Virus record (IMG/VR): IMGVR_UViG_3300021959_000071
Coordinates: 1 to 50,509 of that record
Reading direction: 5' to 3' (one strand)
Length of the DNA stretch: 50,509 bases
Origin: a virus
The translations under genes were made by a program, and so were the position numbers. The stretch's first letter is position 1. Each line of letters opens with the position of its first letter. Below, piece after piece: positions 33,167-42,215 of this stretch. The notes below the pieces were generated by a model. The model was not told where the DNA came from. It saw only the letters and a list, made by a program, of their open reading frames with translations, and searched no databases.

Positions 33167-34750
33167 ATGGCAAGCGGAATAAAGGTATCAAATCTAACAC
33201 AGCAGGATGCAATTGACGGTAATGTAAATCTTCACGTTATTAAAGAAGTTAATGGTAGTCTGACATCATTTAAGACGAGTGTTGATAGCTTTTTATACCC
33301 TAATAGTATTACGTCTGATAAGATAGCAGCGAACGCAATTACATCCGAACATATAACTGCTAATACAATTATATCCGAACAAATAGCTGCTAATACAATT
33401 ACATCCGAACAAATAGCTGCTAATACAATTACAACCGAACAAATAGCTGCTAATACAATTACAACCGATACGTTAGCAGCAAACAGTATTACAACTGATA
33501 AGCTAGCAGCAAACAGTATTACAACCGATACGTTAGTAGCAAACAGTATTACAACTGATAAGCTAGCAGCAAACAGTATTACAACCGATACGTTAGTAGC
33601 GAATGCAATTACAACAGATACATTAGCAGCGAATGCAATTACAGCTGATAAGATATCCAACGGGACTATAGCATCTGAATCAATGATAGCATCGAATATT
33701 ATTACTGCTCAATCTATATCCTCTAATGCTATTATTACTGGCTCTGTACAGAGTAAAAACTTTGACGGTTCGTATAATGCAAATACCGGGTTAATAGGAG
33801 CAGGTACTGAAGGATTCTATCTAGAAGGTAATACCGGTACTATTATAGCTAATACTTTAGTTGCAAGAGACGACATTATCACCGGTAATATGATTAAATT
33901 CTCATCCGGCAAAGCATTACAATCTAACCCCGAAACCGGGGATCTAGAAGTAGTTGTAGATGACAATACTCTTTCTATTCAAGATGGTAAATTAGCTATT
34001 AAAACGATACCATCAACAGCTGTTTATACCCCGGTCGGTGATATAACTTATTCCGGCGCTACTTCAGAAAAGGAAATTGGTACATATTCTAGAGGAACAG
34101 GTAGTGTTTACTCTTCTATTATCCAAGCTGGTAGCCCAGCCGCCCCTTTTGCTGGTGAACTCATTTACGGCTCTGGGTTAGTGACCACGCGAGCCGCGGC
34201 TTCAATATTTACTATCGATTTACTTGACCATGTGTCAGGATCATCTGCAGTTACAGGCGTGACCCTATATAATCTAACATTTGAAGTGGATTATACAAAT
34301 ATTGTAAACCTTGCTAGTATCGATGGACTATGTAATTTAGGTCTTATAACAGTTCCGTCAGATAGTTTAACCGACTTTGTTAATGTAGGTAGTAATCAAT
34401 ACAGTACATTCTTTCAAATTCAAAACCCGACTTTTCCAGTAGCTAAAGTTGACTATACACTTAATAGTATTAATATTAAGCCGTATACCTTACAACCAAC
34501 TAATAGATACCTTCACGTATTCCCTTACTTTAGTTATGGCAAAGGAGGCCCAGATTATAACCCCTTCGACGCATCCGATACAATAGCTATAAAGATTAAG
34601 GCATCAACTGATATGAGATTAACTATAAACGCTACCGGTACTCTTACCAATACAAATAGAAATATGCAAGATCTATTAGATGTAACACCAGCAAATGATT
34701 ACTGGGTAGATGATCAAGGGTTCGACTACGATGATAGTGTATTCAACTAA
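33167..34750 (+). CDS. Repeat-shaft tail fibre (527 aa)
   Basis: Fibre with an N-terminal docking-type motif ('IKVSNLTQQDAIDGN'), then at residues about 47-165 roughly twelve 10-residue repeats of the form 'ANTITTEQIA / ANSITTDKLA', a regular beta/collagen-like shaft pattern often seen in phage fibres. Residues 215-300 contain a 'GFYLEGNTGTIIANTL' and 'GKALQSNPETGDLEVVVDDN' region, and the C-terminal 230 residues form a beta-rich head. The shaft is encoded by 30-bp DNA repeats that include a perfect 60-bp tandem duplication, so shaft length probably varies between relatives. Late promoter exactly spaced. Confidence 0.8.
   Translation: MASGIKVSNLTQQDAIDGNVNLHVIKEVNGSLTSFKTSVDSFLYPNSITSDKIAANAITSEHITANTIISEQIAANTITSEQIAANTITTEQIAANTITTDTLAANSITTDKLAANSITTDTLVANSITTDKLAANSITTDTLVANAITTDTLAANAITADKISNGTIASESMIASNIITAQSISSNAIITGSVQSKNFDGSYNANTGLIGAGTEGFYLEGNTGTIIANTLVARDDIITGNMIKFSSGKALQSNPETGDLEVVVDDNTLSIQDGKLAIKTIPSTAVYTPVGDITYSGATSEKEIGTYSRGTGSVYSSIIQAGSPAAPFAGELIYGSGLVTTRAAASIFTIDLLDHVSGSSAVTGVTLYNLTFEVDYTNIVNLASIDGLCNLGLITVPSDSLTDFVNVGSNQYSTFFQIQNPTFPVAKVDYTLNSINIKPYTLQPTNRYLHVFPYFSYGKGGPDYNPFDASDTIAIKIKASTDMRLTINATGTLTNTNRNMQDLLDVTPANDYWVDDQGFDYDDSVFN
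33305..33660 (+). repeat. 30-bp tandem repeats encoding fibre shaft
   Basis: About twelve in-frame 30-bp units. Bases 33481-33540 and 33541-33600 are identical over 60 bp, showing a recent duplication of a two-unit block. Confidence 0.92.
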
Positions 34751-34753
34751 ATA
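34746..34753 (+). promoter_or_regulatory. Late promoter ACTAAATA
   Basis: Overlaps the stop of the repeat fibre; 10 nt before the ATG at 34763. Confidence 0.45.
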
Positions 34754-34762
34754 ATTAAAGAT

Positions 34763-35014
34763 ATGTCATTCAAAAATAAACAAAACACCGACTGGAGCTC
34801 AGTATCAGGCAATTTTGATAACCTCCCTTATTATGCGAAGAGAGAAATGCATTATTCTGAAGCGTCTGATGCGGATATAGGACATATATATGATATTTTA
34901 ACTACGGTGATCGATACCTTATCTACACAGTATAATATCGATATCGACCTTCAAGGCGATCAATTCAAGCTTGATCATAGAAAAGCTATTAAAGCTAAGT
35001 TTCCGAAGGATTAG
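34763..35014 (+). CDS. Small late protein after repeat fibre (83 aa)
   Basis: Unrecognised. Acidic helical centre ('SEASDADIGHIYDILTTVID') and a Lys-rich end. Its position right behind a fibre gene recalls fibre-assembly chaperones, but no motif supports this. Its 3' end overlaps the convergent ParB-like gene by 20 nt. Confidence 0.55.
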   Translation: MSFKNKQNTDWSSVSGNFDNLPYYAKREMHYSEASDADIGHIYDILTTVIDTLSTQYNIDIDLQGDQFKLDHRKAIKAKFPKD

Positions 35015-35501
35015 TTACTTCACTCCATCCAGTTAGCTGGTCACCGAGTGTCTCGTAATATTTCATATCAGTACCATCTTCTGTCGATGATATAGAATAC
35101 CATTGACTTTTAAATACTAGCTCCCATAGTTGATACTGAATAGCAGAAGCTTTAGATCTAAATTCCTCGTCGCCCCATAGGTGCCATACATTCTCATACG
35201 GCTTATCAAATACGGCTAATTGTAGGAGTGGGTCATAATCTTTATCTACTTCTCTTATTTCTCTAATAGCTCTCAATCTCTGACTCCCAACTAAAGGCCA
35301 CCAGCTTGATAGGCATAAAAAAGGATTTTTAATAGACTCTTTTTTGAGATTTTCCATTAACGGTTCATTCAACGCTACCTTATCTAGATTACTCTTAACT
35401 ATCGGTCGATCGAGTATTATCGATGCCGGTTTCCAATACCATGTATGCGGTGGTATTGGACATAATTCACAAACTTCACTACTTACTCTATCTGCTGCCA
35501 T
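34995..35501 (-). CDS. ParB-like protein (168 aa)
   Basis: Contains a ParB-like core: 'KVALNEPLMENLKKESIKNP' (41-60), then 'WPLVGSQRLRAIREIRE' (68-84), where G-S-Q-R-L-R-A corresponds to the G-H/E-R-R motif of ParB-type domains, followed by 'LQLAVFDKP'. The C-terminal 60 residues are Trp-rich ('WHLWGDEEF', 'YQLWELVFKSQWYS'). It lies downstream of the giant adhesin on the minus strand with no clear late box, so it is probably co-transcribed. A second ParB-like gene sits at 29120. Enzymatic activity cannot be judged. Confidence 0.55.
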   Translation of the reverse strand: MAADRVSSEVCELCPIPPHTWYWKPASIILDRPIVKSNLDKVALNEPLMENLKKESIKNPFLCLSSWWPLVGSQRLRAIREIREVDKDYDPLLQLAVFDKPYENVWHLWGDEEFRSKASAIQYQLWELVFKSQWYSISSTEDGTDMKYYETLGDQLTGWSEVTNPSET

Positions 35502-35538
35502 ATTATTATTATATAGTAGGGGGGTATAATATCAACCT

Positions 35539-38500
35539 TTATTCATAGTAGATATAATCCCCGTCCTGCGTGAATATTGGAAGATCTGATTCAGCTAGCT
35601 TATAATCATATATAGGTTCTCCAGGAGACTCAGTAATTATAAGTGGAGCAGGTGTATCACGTGGATTAGGTGCATCAAATTCAGGAGTTGATGGTGGTAA
35701 TATTAACGCTGTAAGTCCATATGTTATTTCTTCATTTTCTTCAGCTTCAAAATTATTACCTATACTAAAGTCAAAAATAACATGCGTAACATTTTTCGGT
35801 AAGAAAGTTTTAATTTTCGATGTAAGAGCATCAGATAGTACCCGACCCTCTCTACTAGACAACCCACCATTCTTAATATATATCTTGACTCTATTAGAGA
35901 GGCTACCTGGTATAGTGTAGCTGAATAAGTTATCAATAGTCTCAGCATTGTTACGTGTACCGGTTGTAATATCAAAATTTATTGAGTCAATCTGTGAGCA
36001 TTCTAGTAACTGGTAATCAACTAAGTCCTGAAAGAGCTGTGTATTGTATGCTCGGAAGTTTCTAAATGTAACGAGGTCGGCGTTGAAATTCTGATTCGTA
36101 ATAAAATCTGATATTGGATCAATACTATAGTTTGGCTGACCTATAAAGAAGCTGTTGTTCAGGTAGTTCTTGAGAGGTCTCATACCTACAGTTATGAAAA
36201 CATCGGCTACCTTAATACCGTTAACATGTACCGTCGTTTTACCAGTCAAAAGGTCGCAGTTCATCGCGATGCAATTCTTACCTGGTATTATATTTGATAT
36301 TGCTATTATCTCACTGTTATCATTTAGATTTACACTAGCCCCGGTATAGTTAATAGTCCAGTTACCACTTGTTAAATCGCTCCATATACCCTGATCGGTA
36401 TCCCATATCTTATCGGCAACTGAGCCAGCATATTCGTTATCAAATCTAGTTAGTAAGCAGAACTTATTTTCATACTCTTTAAATGTCTGCTCCATACTGT
36501 ATACATTAGTAGGGTTTTCAAAGTTACCTAATTTATCGCTGAAGTTGTAACCGAGATCAGCACCTGTTATTGGTAGTGCATATGATGATAGTGTATAACC
36601 ACTTGAGGTAGTGGGAGTAAGTGTGATCTTATCTGCTATTAGCTTACCATTAATATCCTTTGAAAAGACTAACGGCTTAGTTATGTAATCCTCTGTGACA
36701 AAATCAATCTTGTGACCTGAAACTGCGGAAGTAGATAAAGTAAAGCTCGATAGTAGCTCCCTCTCAGTACTAAAGACTTGAAGCTTATTGTCGGCCTGTA
36801 TATATAGCTCTTCATTGAAGGAATTAATATCCCATATTTTAGTATTAGTAGAAAGGGCTAAGAATGTAGTATCATCTATAAAGTCTTTAAATATTACTTT
36901 ATTTGACATACTATAATCACTACCAGTACCGCTTATAGCTGCTCCAAGGGTATCATTCAAGTTGACACCTCTCAAACCTCGCATTGTACCAAATACAGTA
37001 TTATTATTCCGTCTAAGTACTGATTCATCTGCAGCTGTGAGTGTAGCGGTTGCAGGTTGACAAATTAAGGTCTGTGTATCTATGTCCCAAGCACCTGGTG
37101 CTACACTACTAAGACTCTTAACTAAGACTTTAGAACCAACTCCATACATTACACGTGAACTGTAGTCAGATGCGAAAATATCCTGTACAATGTCGTCGCT
37201 ATTTTCTGTCTGAACATCACCAGTATAAGCCACTCGCATGATCTTATTACCCTCAGGGCCTGAGCCCAAGACGACCATATCTGTAGTCTTACTTACATAT
37301 AATATATCTCTAATACCTGTTAAGGACGGTATTACTGTCTCCCTAAGTAGGTTAAAATCTGTATCATAATAGTAAATTGTATTACCCTCATAAAGGTAGA
37401 TGAGAGGAGTGAAGTAAAAATTCTTAACAATACCCAGGCCTCCATTGAATAGATTTCCTACTAATTGAAATGCTTTAGGGTCTTCGAGATTTGGTATATC
37501 TAATTCAAAAGAGATATTCAAACCATTAACTTTTCCGCGGTTATCAGCAAGTATACTGAAGGTGTCATAAGTAGATGGAGTAATTACTAATGTATCAGTA
37601 ACAGCGCCGGTATAAGCTATATCACTATTTCGTCTAGGTGTAAAGTCCCGCTTAACAAGATCACCAGATAGTTTATCTAAAATAGTAGATATAGATTTAT
37701 GGCCTATACGGTCGTAGTAATATACCCCACTAGGCTCGAACATTAAAGTACTCTCAATATCGATGTAGCTTAGATCACTAAAGCCTAGGGTATTTACTAT
37801 TTGGTCAATTACAGACGTTGACCCTGATAGTGGTATCGGTGGATTATGTAGATTACCTTCCTCTGCCCCAATACCAGTGATATTTTGTGGTAGGTAGTAT
37901 CTATCATACCATGTACCGGTATCACCATCATTATATAACCAGCTACATAAGTACTCACCATTTTCATTAAGAATATTAGCAACACCCTCTCGGTTACTTA
38001 TATCCTTATATATCCTATCACTAAAGTATGGTGAAGCGCCGGCATATGCACCAGCCTCCTGCAGACCTGCATCATTTAAGTTTATCTGGGTAAATGGTAA
38101 TATGTTATCAGGTAATACAAATTTTGTAAGGTTATCCGGTTGGAAGTTATACTCTACTGTATAGAAGTTATATTGTAGTTTTAAGAACTCTTCTGATACC
38201 TCCTGTGTCTCGTTATTCAGTATTGATGAATACTGTCTCTGCATTTGCTTATCAGCGAATGGTAAGTTCTTATTAACATTGTGATGATTTGAAACTTGAT
38301 TTTTTAAGTTAAAATAATTTAAATTAGCATATACATTACCGTTCTCAATATAATTATCCTCGTAATTACTGTACATTAGGAAGTTATATTTATTATCACT
38401 TAGTGTTTTAACCTTGTCAATATCAGCACCAGACGTGTAGTATACAAAGTTATTACTTTTATCAAGATATTTTGTGTTAGAGCTACCACTGTTAGATAAC

Positions 38501-39183
38501 ACTATTGTACTGGCAGTGTAATCATCATAATCCGGTGTATGTAGTGCGGTTACTGCACTACCATTTATACTAATTAAACTCGATGTTAAAGTACCTGTAG
38601 CGGTTTCACCTTGTAGCGATAGGCGTAAATAATTATCACTCTGAATAGCGTTAAAGTTTGTAGTTGCAGATAGACCGACAGTGTTAGTGATTGTATCAAA
38701 TATTATCTGATCCGTTCCAGTGTGATAGGCTAGGTACTTTCGTGTATCACCGTCGTAAGTAAATACACTACAATATAAATCATTATCAATAGAGGTTAAT
38801 AAGACTGTAAATGATTGTGCACTAGTAGTAGTATAGCTTGTTAAACTACATGCACTCGACAGGGTACTATTATTTCTGTCTATTGTGAGGTACCCGGCTG
38901 AGTTATTATCGAATTGTAGTGTTGTTGCGAAGCTATTTGATATGTCTTCTGGTTGATTAAGATCAAAAATATCTTGCTCAGTTTGAGGATTTGTTAGATA
39001 TGTCGTAGTGTAGTTTTTATTTAATAGATCGTTAGCACTCAACAGAAAGTTATATTCAAGTAAGCTCATTCCCTGCAAGGTCGAGAATTGACTCGGAATA
39101 GATAAGTCTAAAGCTCTATCAGGGTCCTCCAGCATGAAGTTAACTGGTTTGATATTACTATAACTCTTTATCTCAACAGGCAT
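35539..39183 (-). CDS. Giant tail adhesin (1214 aa)
   Basis: The largest protein of the window and a probable host-recognition fibre. The N-terminus is helical near 'LQGMSLLEYNFLLSANDLLN', residues 80-300 are beta-sandwich-like, and residues about 520-890 contain propeller-like strand repeats ('RDILYVSKTTDMVVLGSGPE', 'EELYIQADNKLQVFSTEREL'). Residues about 930-1100 look like a LamG/concanavalin module ('NKFCLLTRFDNEYAG', 'NCDLLTGKTTVHVNGIKVAD'), and the C-terminal 60 residues are Pro/Asp-rich and flexible. It has a late box 9 nt upstream and begins 34 bp after the preceding minus gene. The function is inferred from composition, modules and neighbours. Confidence 0.68.
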   Translation of the reverse strand: MPVEIKSYSNIKPVNFMLEDPDRALDLSIPSQFSTLQGMSLLEYNFLLSANDLLNKNYTTTYLTNPQTEQDIFDLNQPEDISNSFATTLQFDNNSAGYLTIDRNNSTLSSACSLTSYTTTSAQSFTVLLTSIDNDLYCSVFTYDGDTRKYLAYHTGTDQIIFDTITNTVGLSATTNFNAIQSDNYLRLSLQGETATGTLTSSLISINGSAVTALHTPDYDDYTASTIVLSNSGSSNTKYLDKSNNFVYYTSGADIDKVKTLSDNKYNFLMYSNYEDNYIENGNVYANLNYFNLKNQVSNHHNVNKNLPFADKQMQRQYSSILNNETQEVSEEFLKLQYNFYTVEYNFQPDNLTKFVLPDNILPFTQINLNDAGLQEAGAYAGASPYFSDRIYKDISNREGVANILNENGEYLCSWLYNDGDTGTWYDRYYLPQNITGIGAEEGNLHNPPIPLSGSTSVIDQIVNTLGFSDLSYIDIESTLMFEPSGVYYYDRIGHKSISTILDKLSGDLVKRDFTPRRNSDIAYTGAVTDTLVITPSTYDTFSILADNRGKVNGLNISFELDIPNLEDPKAFQLVGNLFNGGLGIVKNFYFTPLIYLYEGNTIYYYDTDFNLLRETVIPSLTGIRDILYVSKTTDMVVLGSGPEGNKIMRVAYTGDVQTENSDDIVQDIFASDYSSRVMYGVGSKVLVKSLSSVAPGAWDIDTQTLICQPATATLTAADESVLRRNNNTVFGTMRGLRGVNLNDTLGAAISGTGSDYSMSNKVIFKDFIDDTTFLALSTNTKIWDINSFNEELYIQADNKLQVFSTERELLSSFTLSTSAVSGHKIDFVTEDYITKPLVFSKDINGKLIADKITLTPTTSSGYTLSSYALPITGADLGYNFSDKLGNFENPTNVYSMEQTFKEYENKFCLLTRFDNEYAGSVADKIWDTDQGIWSDLTSGNWTINYTGASVNLNDNSEIIAISNIIPGKNCIAMNCDLLTGKTTVHVNGIKVADVFITVGMRPLKNYLNNSFFIGQPNYSIDPISDFITNQNFNADLVTFRNFRAYNTQLFQDLVDYQLLECSQIDSINFDITTGTRNNAETIDNLFSYTIPGSLSNRVKIYIKNGGLSSREGRVLSDALTSKIKTFLPKNVTHVIFDFSIGNNFEAEENEEITYGLTALILPPSTPEFDAPNPRDTPAPLIITESPGEPIYDYKLAESDLPIFTQDGDYIYYE

Positions 39184-39191
39184 CTTAATTA

Positions 39192-39199
39192 TATTTAAT
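39192..39199 (-). promoter_or_regulatory. Late promoter ATTAAATA
   Basis: Last A 9 nt before the ATG at 39183. Confidence 0.5.
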
Positions 39200-39217
39200 T
39201 AGAGACTAGGTCTCGAA

Positions 39218-39880
39218 CTATACCCAGTCAGATCTATTTGTACCTAACCCGTTACAGGATAGGCTATGAGTAACAACAAACTTATCTTCAGCGACCTGAT
39301 ACACCTCCATGGAGGAGAATGGTATCTCACCAGGTGCACCAGTATATCCGGAGCTCAAAGTATTATTGACTGATAGAATTGTAACACCGCCGCCGGCGCT
39401 GAGGTAAATTGGTAGCTCACCGGTTTGAACAAATTTAGCATTCCACCCTACTGGGAGTGCTTCTTCAGCGCTACTACGTAAACTAACATTCATACGTTGT
39501 ATTGAAGAAAGCGGTTCAATAACACCGCCGGATATACATACAATATTTTTACCATACCGTGTTAGTGTGTCTCCGCTACCAGGCCATTCAAAGGGATCGT
39601 TGGTGGTATTTTCAATATTTAACACTTCACTTGTATTCCTAGAAGAAAAGTCACCAGCTAGACCTATACTTAAATCCAGGCCACCAGATAAATATCTGCC
39701 ACCGTTAATACCAGGATTCACAATATCAAAATCACCAGTTGTGGTTACCGGTGCAGGTATATTGCTAAATAAATTTTCAATTGCAATACTCTTTGAGAGG
39801 TCTTGCTGTACAATATATATTAAGTCAGAAGCAGCTGTATCGCTTATACTATTTAATTCTGTTAATTTGAAGTTAGCCAT
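39218..39880 (-). CDS. Small tail fibre (220 aa)
   Basis: A beta-rich fibre protein whose first 30 residues, 'MANFKLTELNSISDTAASDL', are the clearest example of the docking-type motif shared by several fibres here. The rest includes 'INGGRYLSGGLDLSIGLAG' and 'YLSAGGGVTILSVNNTLSSG', typical of short trimeric fibre domains. Upstream sequence is identical to that of the gene at 33066. Late-expressed; lies between two larger adhesins on the same strand. Confidence 0.66.
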   Translation of the reverse strand: MANFKLTELNSISDTAASDLIYIVQQDLSKSIAIENLFSNIPAPVTTTGDFDIVNPGINGGRYLSGGLDLSIGLAGDFSSRNTSEVLNIENTTNDPFEWPGSGDTLTRYGKNIVCISGGVIEPLSSIQRMNVSLRSSAEEALPVGWNAKFVQTGELPIYLSAGGGVTILSVNNTLSSGYTGAPGEIPFSSMEVYQVAEDKFVVTHSLSCNGLGTNRSDWV

Positions 39881-39888
39881 GTTATTTA

Positions 39889-39896
39889 TATTTATG
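39889..39896 (-). promoter_or_regulatory. Late promoter CATAAATA
   Basis: 9 nt before the ATG at 39880; same sequence context as the box at 33075-33082. Confidence 0.6.
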
Positions 39897-39908
39897 ATGT
39901 TGATACTA

Positions 39909-41165
39909 TTATACTATTAATGGTGGTTCCGCGGAACCACCGATAAGAACCCCGTTGATGGTTAAGTTCTGAATTTCCATAGGCATATGACCTGAATACG
40001 AAATTCCTACCTTAATGCCAGCAGGTAGGTGCTCTAAATTAAAATCTGTACTAAAAACATGCTGTGATTCATATATACCATTTTCACGTATATACAATAC
40101 AACATCCTGTAGATTCCGCTTGAAGCCGACTCTTAAAAGCTTCCACTTATCGTCAATAGTCGAATATCCATCTTCAGGTACAATAGCACCTTTGAAATCA
40201 AATGTGCATAATTCTGCTGACCGTGTGGTCTGTAGTGCGGAAAGTGCACGTACACTAAATACCTTTGAGGATAGCGTCTCTGTACCGCTATTATAAAATC
40301 CCTCTTGACTGCCTGATAGACTAAAAGCGCCATTATTATCAACACAAGCTAGTACCAGTGCACCGGATAGAAAAGATCCAAACGCTGCGGGGTCTGGTTG
40401 TATTGATTTAGTTAGATCTGTTAAAACACTCGCCCCTGGCCCATCGAGATCGTACCCATTATTTGACTGCACACCATATTTAGTTGTGAAGCCTGATAGG
40501 GTCAAATTAACAGTACTAGCCGTGGATAGGGAATAGGTGTTAGAGCTATTGTTTGTAACATACCATGTCGGTATCTCCCATGGGAATAAACCACTGGCAG
40601 ATGAGACTGTGGTTGAGAAGCAGTTTGTGCTACTACCGGCTGCAGCTGAGGTATATCTAAACTCCCAACCATTTCGAGGGTTACCATAGTTAGCATCATC
40701 ATATGTATATCTAAATTCTGAAGCAGAAGCTGCATCAACCCATACAGTTGCTGAAGATGCTGTAGGATTAGCATTATTAGGTTGCCTATAATATCTATTA
40801 CCACCGCTCAAGAAAATATTACCAGGTAGACTAGCAACGTCAAAAGCGGAAATTGCCGTACTACGAGAAGGTCCCTCAACACTTGAGAAGTCTAATGTAT
40901 CGACTGATGCATCAAAGATATATAAGCATAGGTTCTCAAACTCGTTAGACATATTATAACTAAGTACACCGGCCGGGTTACGTTTAGTAGGCTCGAGTCC
41001 TAATAAGCTACCGGCGAAGGACCCACCTTCAAGCGTTAGCGACCCAAGATCCTCTTGATCTTCGTTTGTACGTACTAGTGATACAACAAGATCATCTCTA
41101 GGGTCAAATACTTCATTATATAATACTGTACTACTAAAATGGTATATGGACGTTCCTTTACTCAT
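39909..41165 (-). CDS. Virion protein with LamG-like C-terminus (418 aa)
   Basis: Ser/Thr/Asn-rich surface protein. The N-terminal 100 residues hold 'LEGGSFAGSLLGLEP' and 'NLCLYIFDASVDTLDF'; the middle is low complexity with many aromatics. The last 150 residues form a concanavalin-like pattern ('CTFDFKGAIVPEDGYS', 'WKLLRVGFKRNLQDVVLYIR', 'IKVGISYSGHMPMEIQNLTI'). Probably a glycan-binding accessory of the tail. Late box at 41172-41179. Confidence 0.6.
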   Translation of the reverse strand: MSKGTSIYHFSSTVLYNEVFDPRDDLVVSLVRTNEDQEDLGSLTLEGGSFAGSLLGLEPTKRNPAGVLSYNMSNEFENLCLYIFDASVDTLDFSSVEGPSRSTAISAFDVASLPGNIFLSGGNRYYRQPNNANPTASSATVWVDAASASEFRYTYDDANYGNPRNGWEFRYTSAAAGSSTNCFSTTVSSASGLFPWEIPTWYVTNNSSNTYSLSTASTVNLTLSGFTTKYGVQSNNGYDLDGPGASVLTDLTKSIQPDPAAFGSFLSGALVLACVDNNGAFSLSGSQEGFYNSGTETLSSKVFSVRALSALQTTRSAELCTFDFKGAIVPEDGYSTIDDKWKLLRVGFKRNLQDVVLYIRENGIYESQHVFSTDFNLEHLPAGIKVGISYSGHMPMEIQNLTINGVLIGGSAEPPLIV

Positions 41166-41171
41166 TAATAT

Positions 41172-41179
41172 TATTTAAG
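41172..41179 (-). promoter_or_regulatory. Late promoter CTTAAATA
   Basis: Last A 7 nt before the ATG at 41165. Confidence 0.62.
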
Positions 41180-41239
41180 ACGGATAATCTTTTATTCTAT
41201 AGTTGATCTTTAGAGTTTGTTGCATAAAATAATATATAT

Positions 41240-42172
41240 ATGGATAAAGAGGAATATCTTATTTTTAATCCCGAAGGGGGGTTGGGTAAAGTTATAGCAT
41301 CCACCGCTGTTACTAGAAATATTAAAGCTACATACCCTGAGCGAAAGATTATTGTGGTTACTCCCTGGCCTGAAGTGTATCTAAACAATCCTGATGTCTA
41401 TAGAGTCTTTAGATCAGGTGTTATTCCATATTTTTATAAAGACTATATAGAGGGCCGCGAAACAATCGTACTCAAAGGTGAACCATACTATAACACTGGT
41501 CACATATACAACAATCAAGTACTAGCCGAGTCTTGGTGCAAGACTCATAATATAGAATGGGATGGTATTAATACACCTTTATTATCATACACTCCCGCTG
41601 AGGTTGAAAGGATAGGTAACCAGTTTACCAGATCAAAACCTACTCTACTACTACAGACTAATGGTGGTATGTTTCATGATAACGAAACAGGCTATTGTTG
41701 GACTAGAGATATTCCTACCGAGCAGGCGCAAATACTAGTAGATAATTTAAAGGAACAATACCACATATTGCATGCAACTAGACCAAATTGCCCTACTCTA
41801 CATGGTGTCGAAGCATTGCCTGAGATGGATAAACGTACATTAATGTTACTACCGGCGATAGTTCAACAACGTATACTCATCGATAGCTGTCTGCAACATG
41901 CAGCAGCCGCATTTGATGTTGAATCATCTGTATTGTGGGTAGGTACTCACCCAGAAGTATTCGGGTATGAAGTGCATAAAAATTTCAAACCAGCTATTGA
42001 GCCTATTAAAGAACAGAATACAGCTGGAATTGACAGCTTTCTTTTTGATTATGACTTCAGTGGACCGGCTCATGAATTCCCTTACCCGCAACCAGACATA
42101 TTTAATTTACAAGATATCTTCGACTCAGTTGTAGGCGTCGCTTTCAACGAAGCCGCGGCTATACCTAGCTAG
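41240..42172 (+). CDS. Glycosyltransferase family 9-like protein
   Basis: A 310-aa protein resembling heptosyltransferase-type (GT9) enzymes. The N-terminus 'FNPEGGLGKVIASTAVTRNI' (8-27) is the glycine-rich donor-side loop, followed by 'YPERKIIVVTPWPEVYLNNP' and 'VYRVF'. The C-terminal Rossmann half has 'PTLLLQTNGGMF', and 'RILIDSCLQHAAAAFDVESS' then 'VLWVGTHPEVFGY' (from about 212), where the acceptor/donor pocket ends. Family enzymes transfer sugars to lipopolysaccharide cores. In a fibre cluster it may glycosylate virion proteins or alter host surface; this is inference. No clear late or GGAAC promoter is seen upstream, only an AT-rich stretch. Confidence 0.7.
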   Translation: MDKEEYLIFNPEGGLGKVIASTAVTRNIKATYPERKIIVVTPWPEVYLNNPDVYRVFRSGVIPYFYKDYIEGRETIVLKGEPYYNTGHIYNNQVLAESWCKTHNIEWDGINTPLLSYTPAEVERIGNQFTRSKPTLLLQTNGGMFHDNETGYCWTRDIPTEQAQILVDNLKEQYHILHATRPNCPTLHGVEALPEMDKRTLMLLPAIVQQRILIDSCLQHAAAAFDVESSVLWVGTHPEVFGYEVHKNFKPAIEPIKEQNTAGIDSFLFDYDFSGPAHEFPYPQPDIFNLQDIFDSVVGVAFNEAAAIPS

Positions 42173-42198
42173 TATCTTCTTCAGAAAATAACTAGTGT

Positions 42199-42215
42199 TA
42201 GGTGATATTTACCTA
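42199..42215. terminator. Weak hairpin between convergent genes
   Basis: TAGGT / ACCTA five-base stem with a seven-base loop between the ends of two convergent genes; it lacks a strong T run, so it is only a possible terminator. Confidence 0.25.

Noticed and set aside
33232-33660. Antisense frame over the fibre repeats
   Set aside because: It mirrors the 30-bp coding repeats, with no independent support.
33305-33660. CRISPR-like array
   Set aside because: The repeats are contiguous without spacers and encode a regular fibre shaft in frame.
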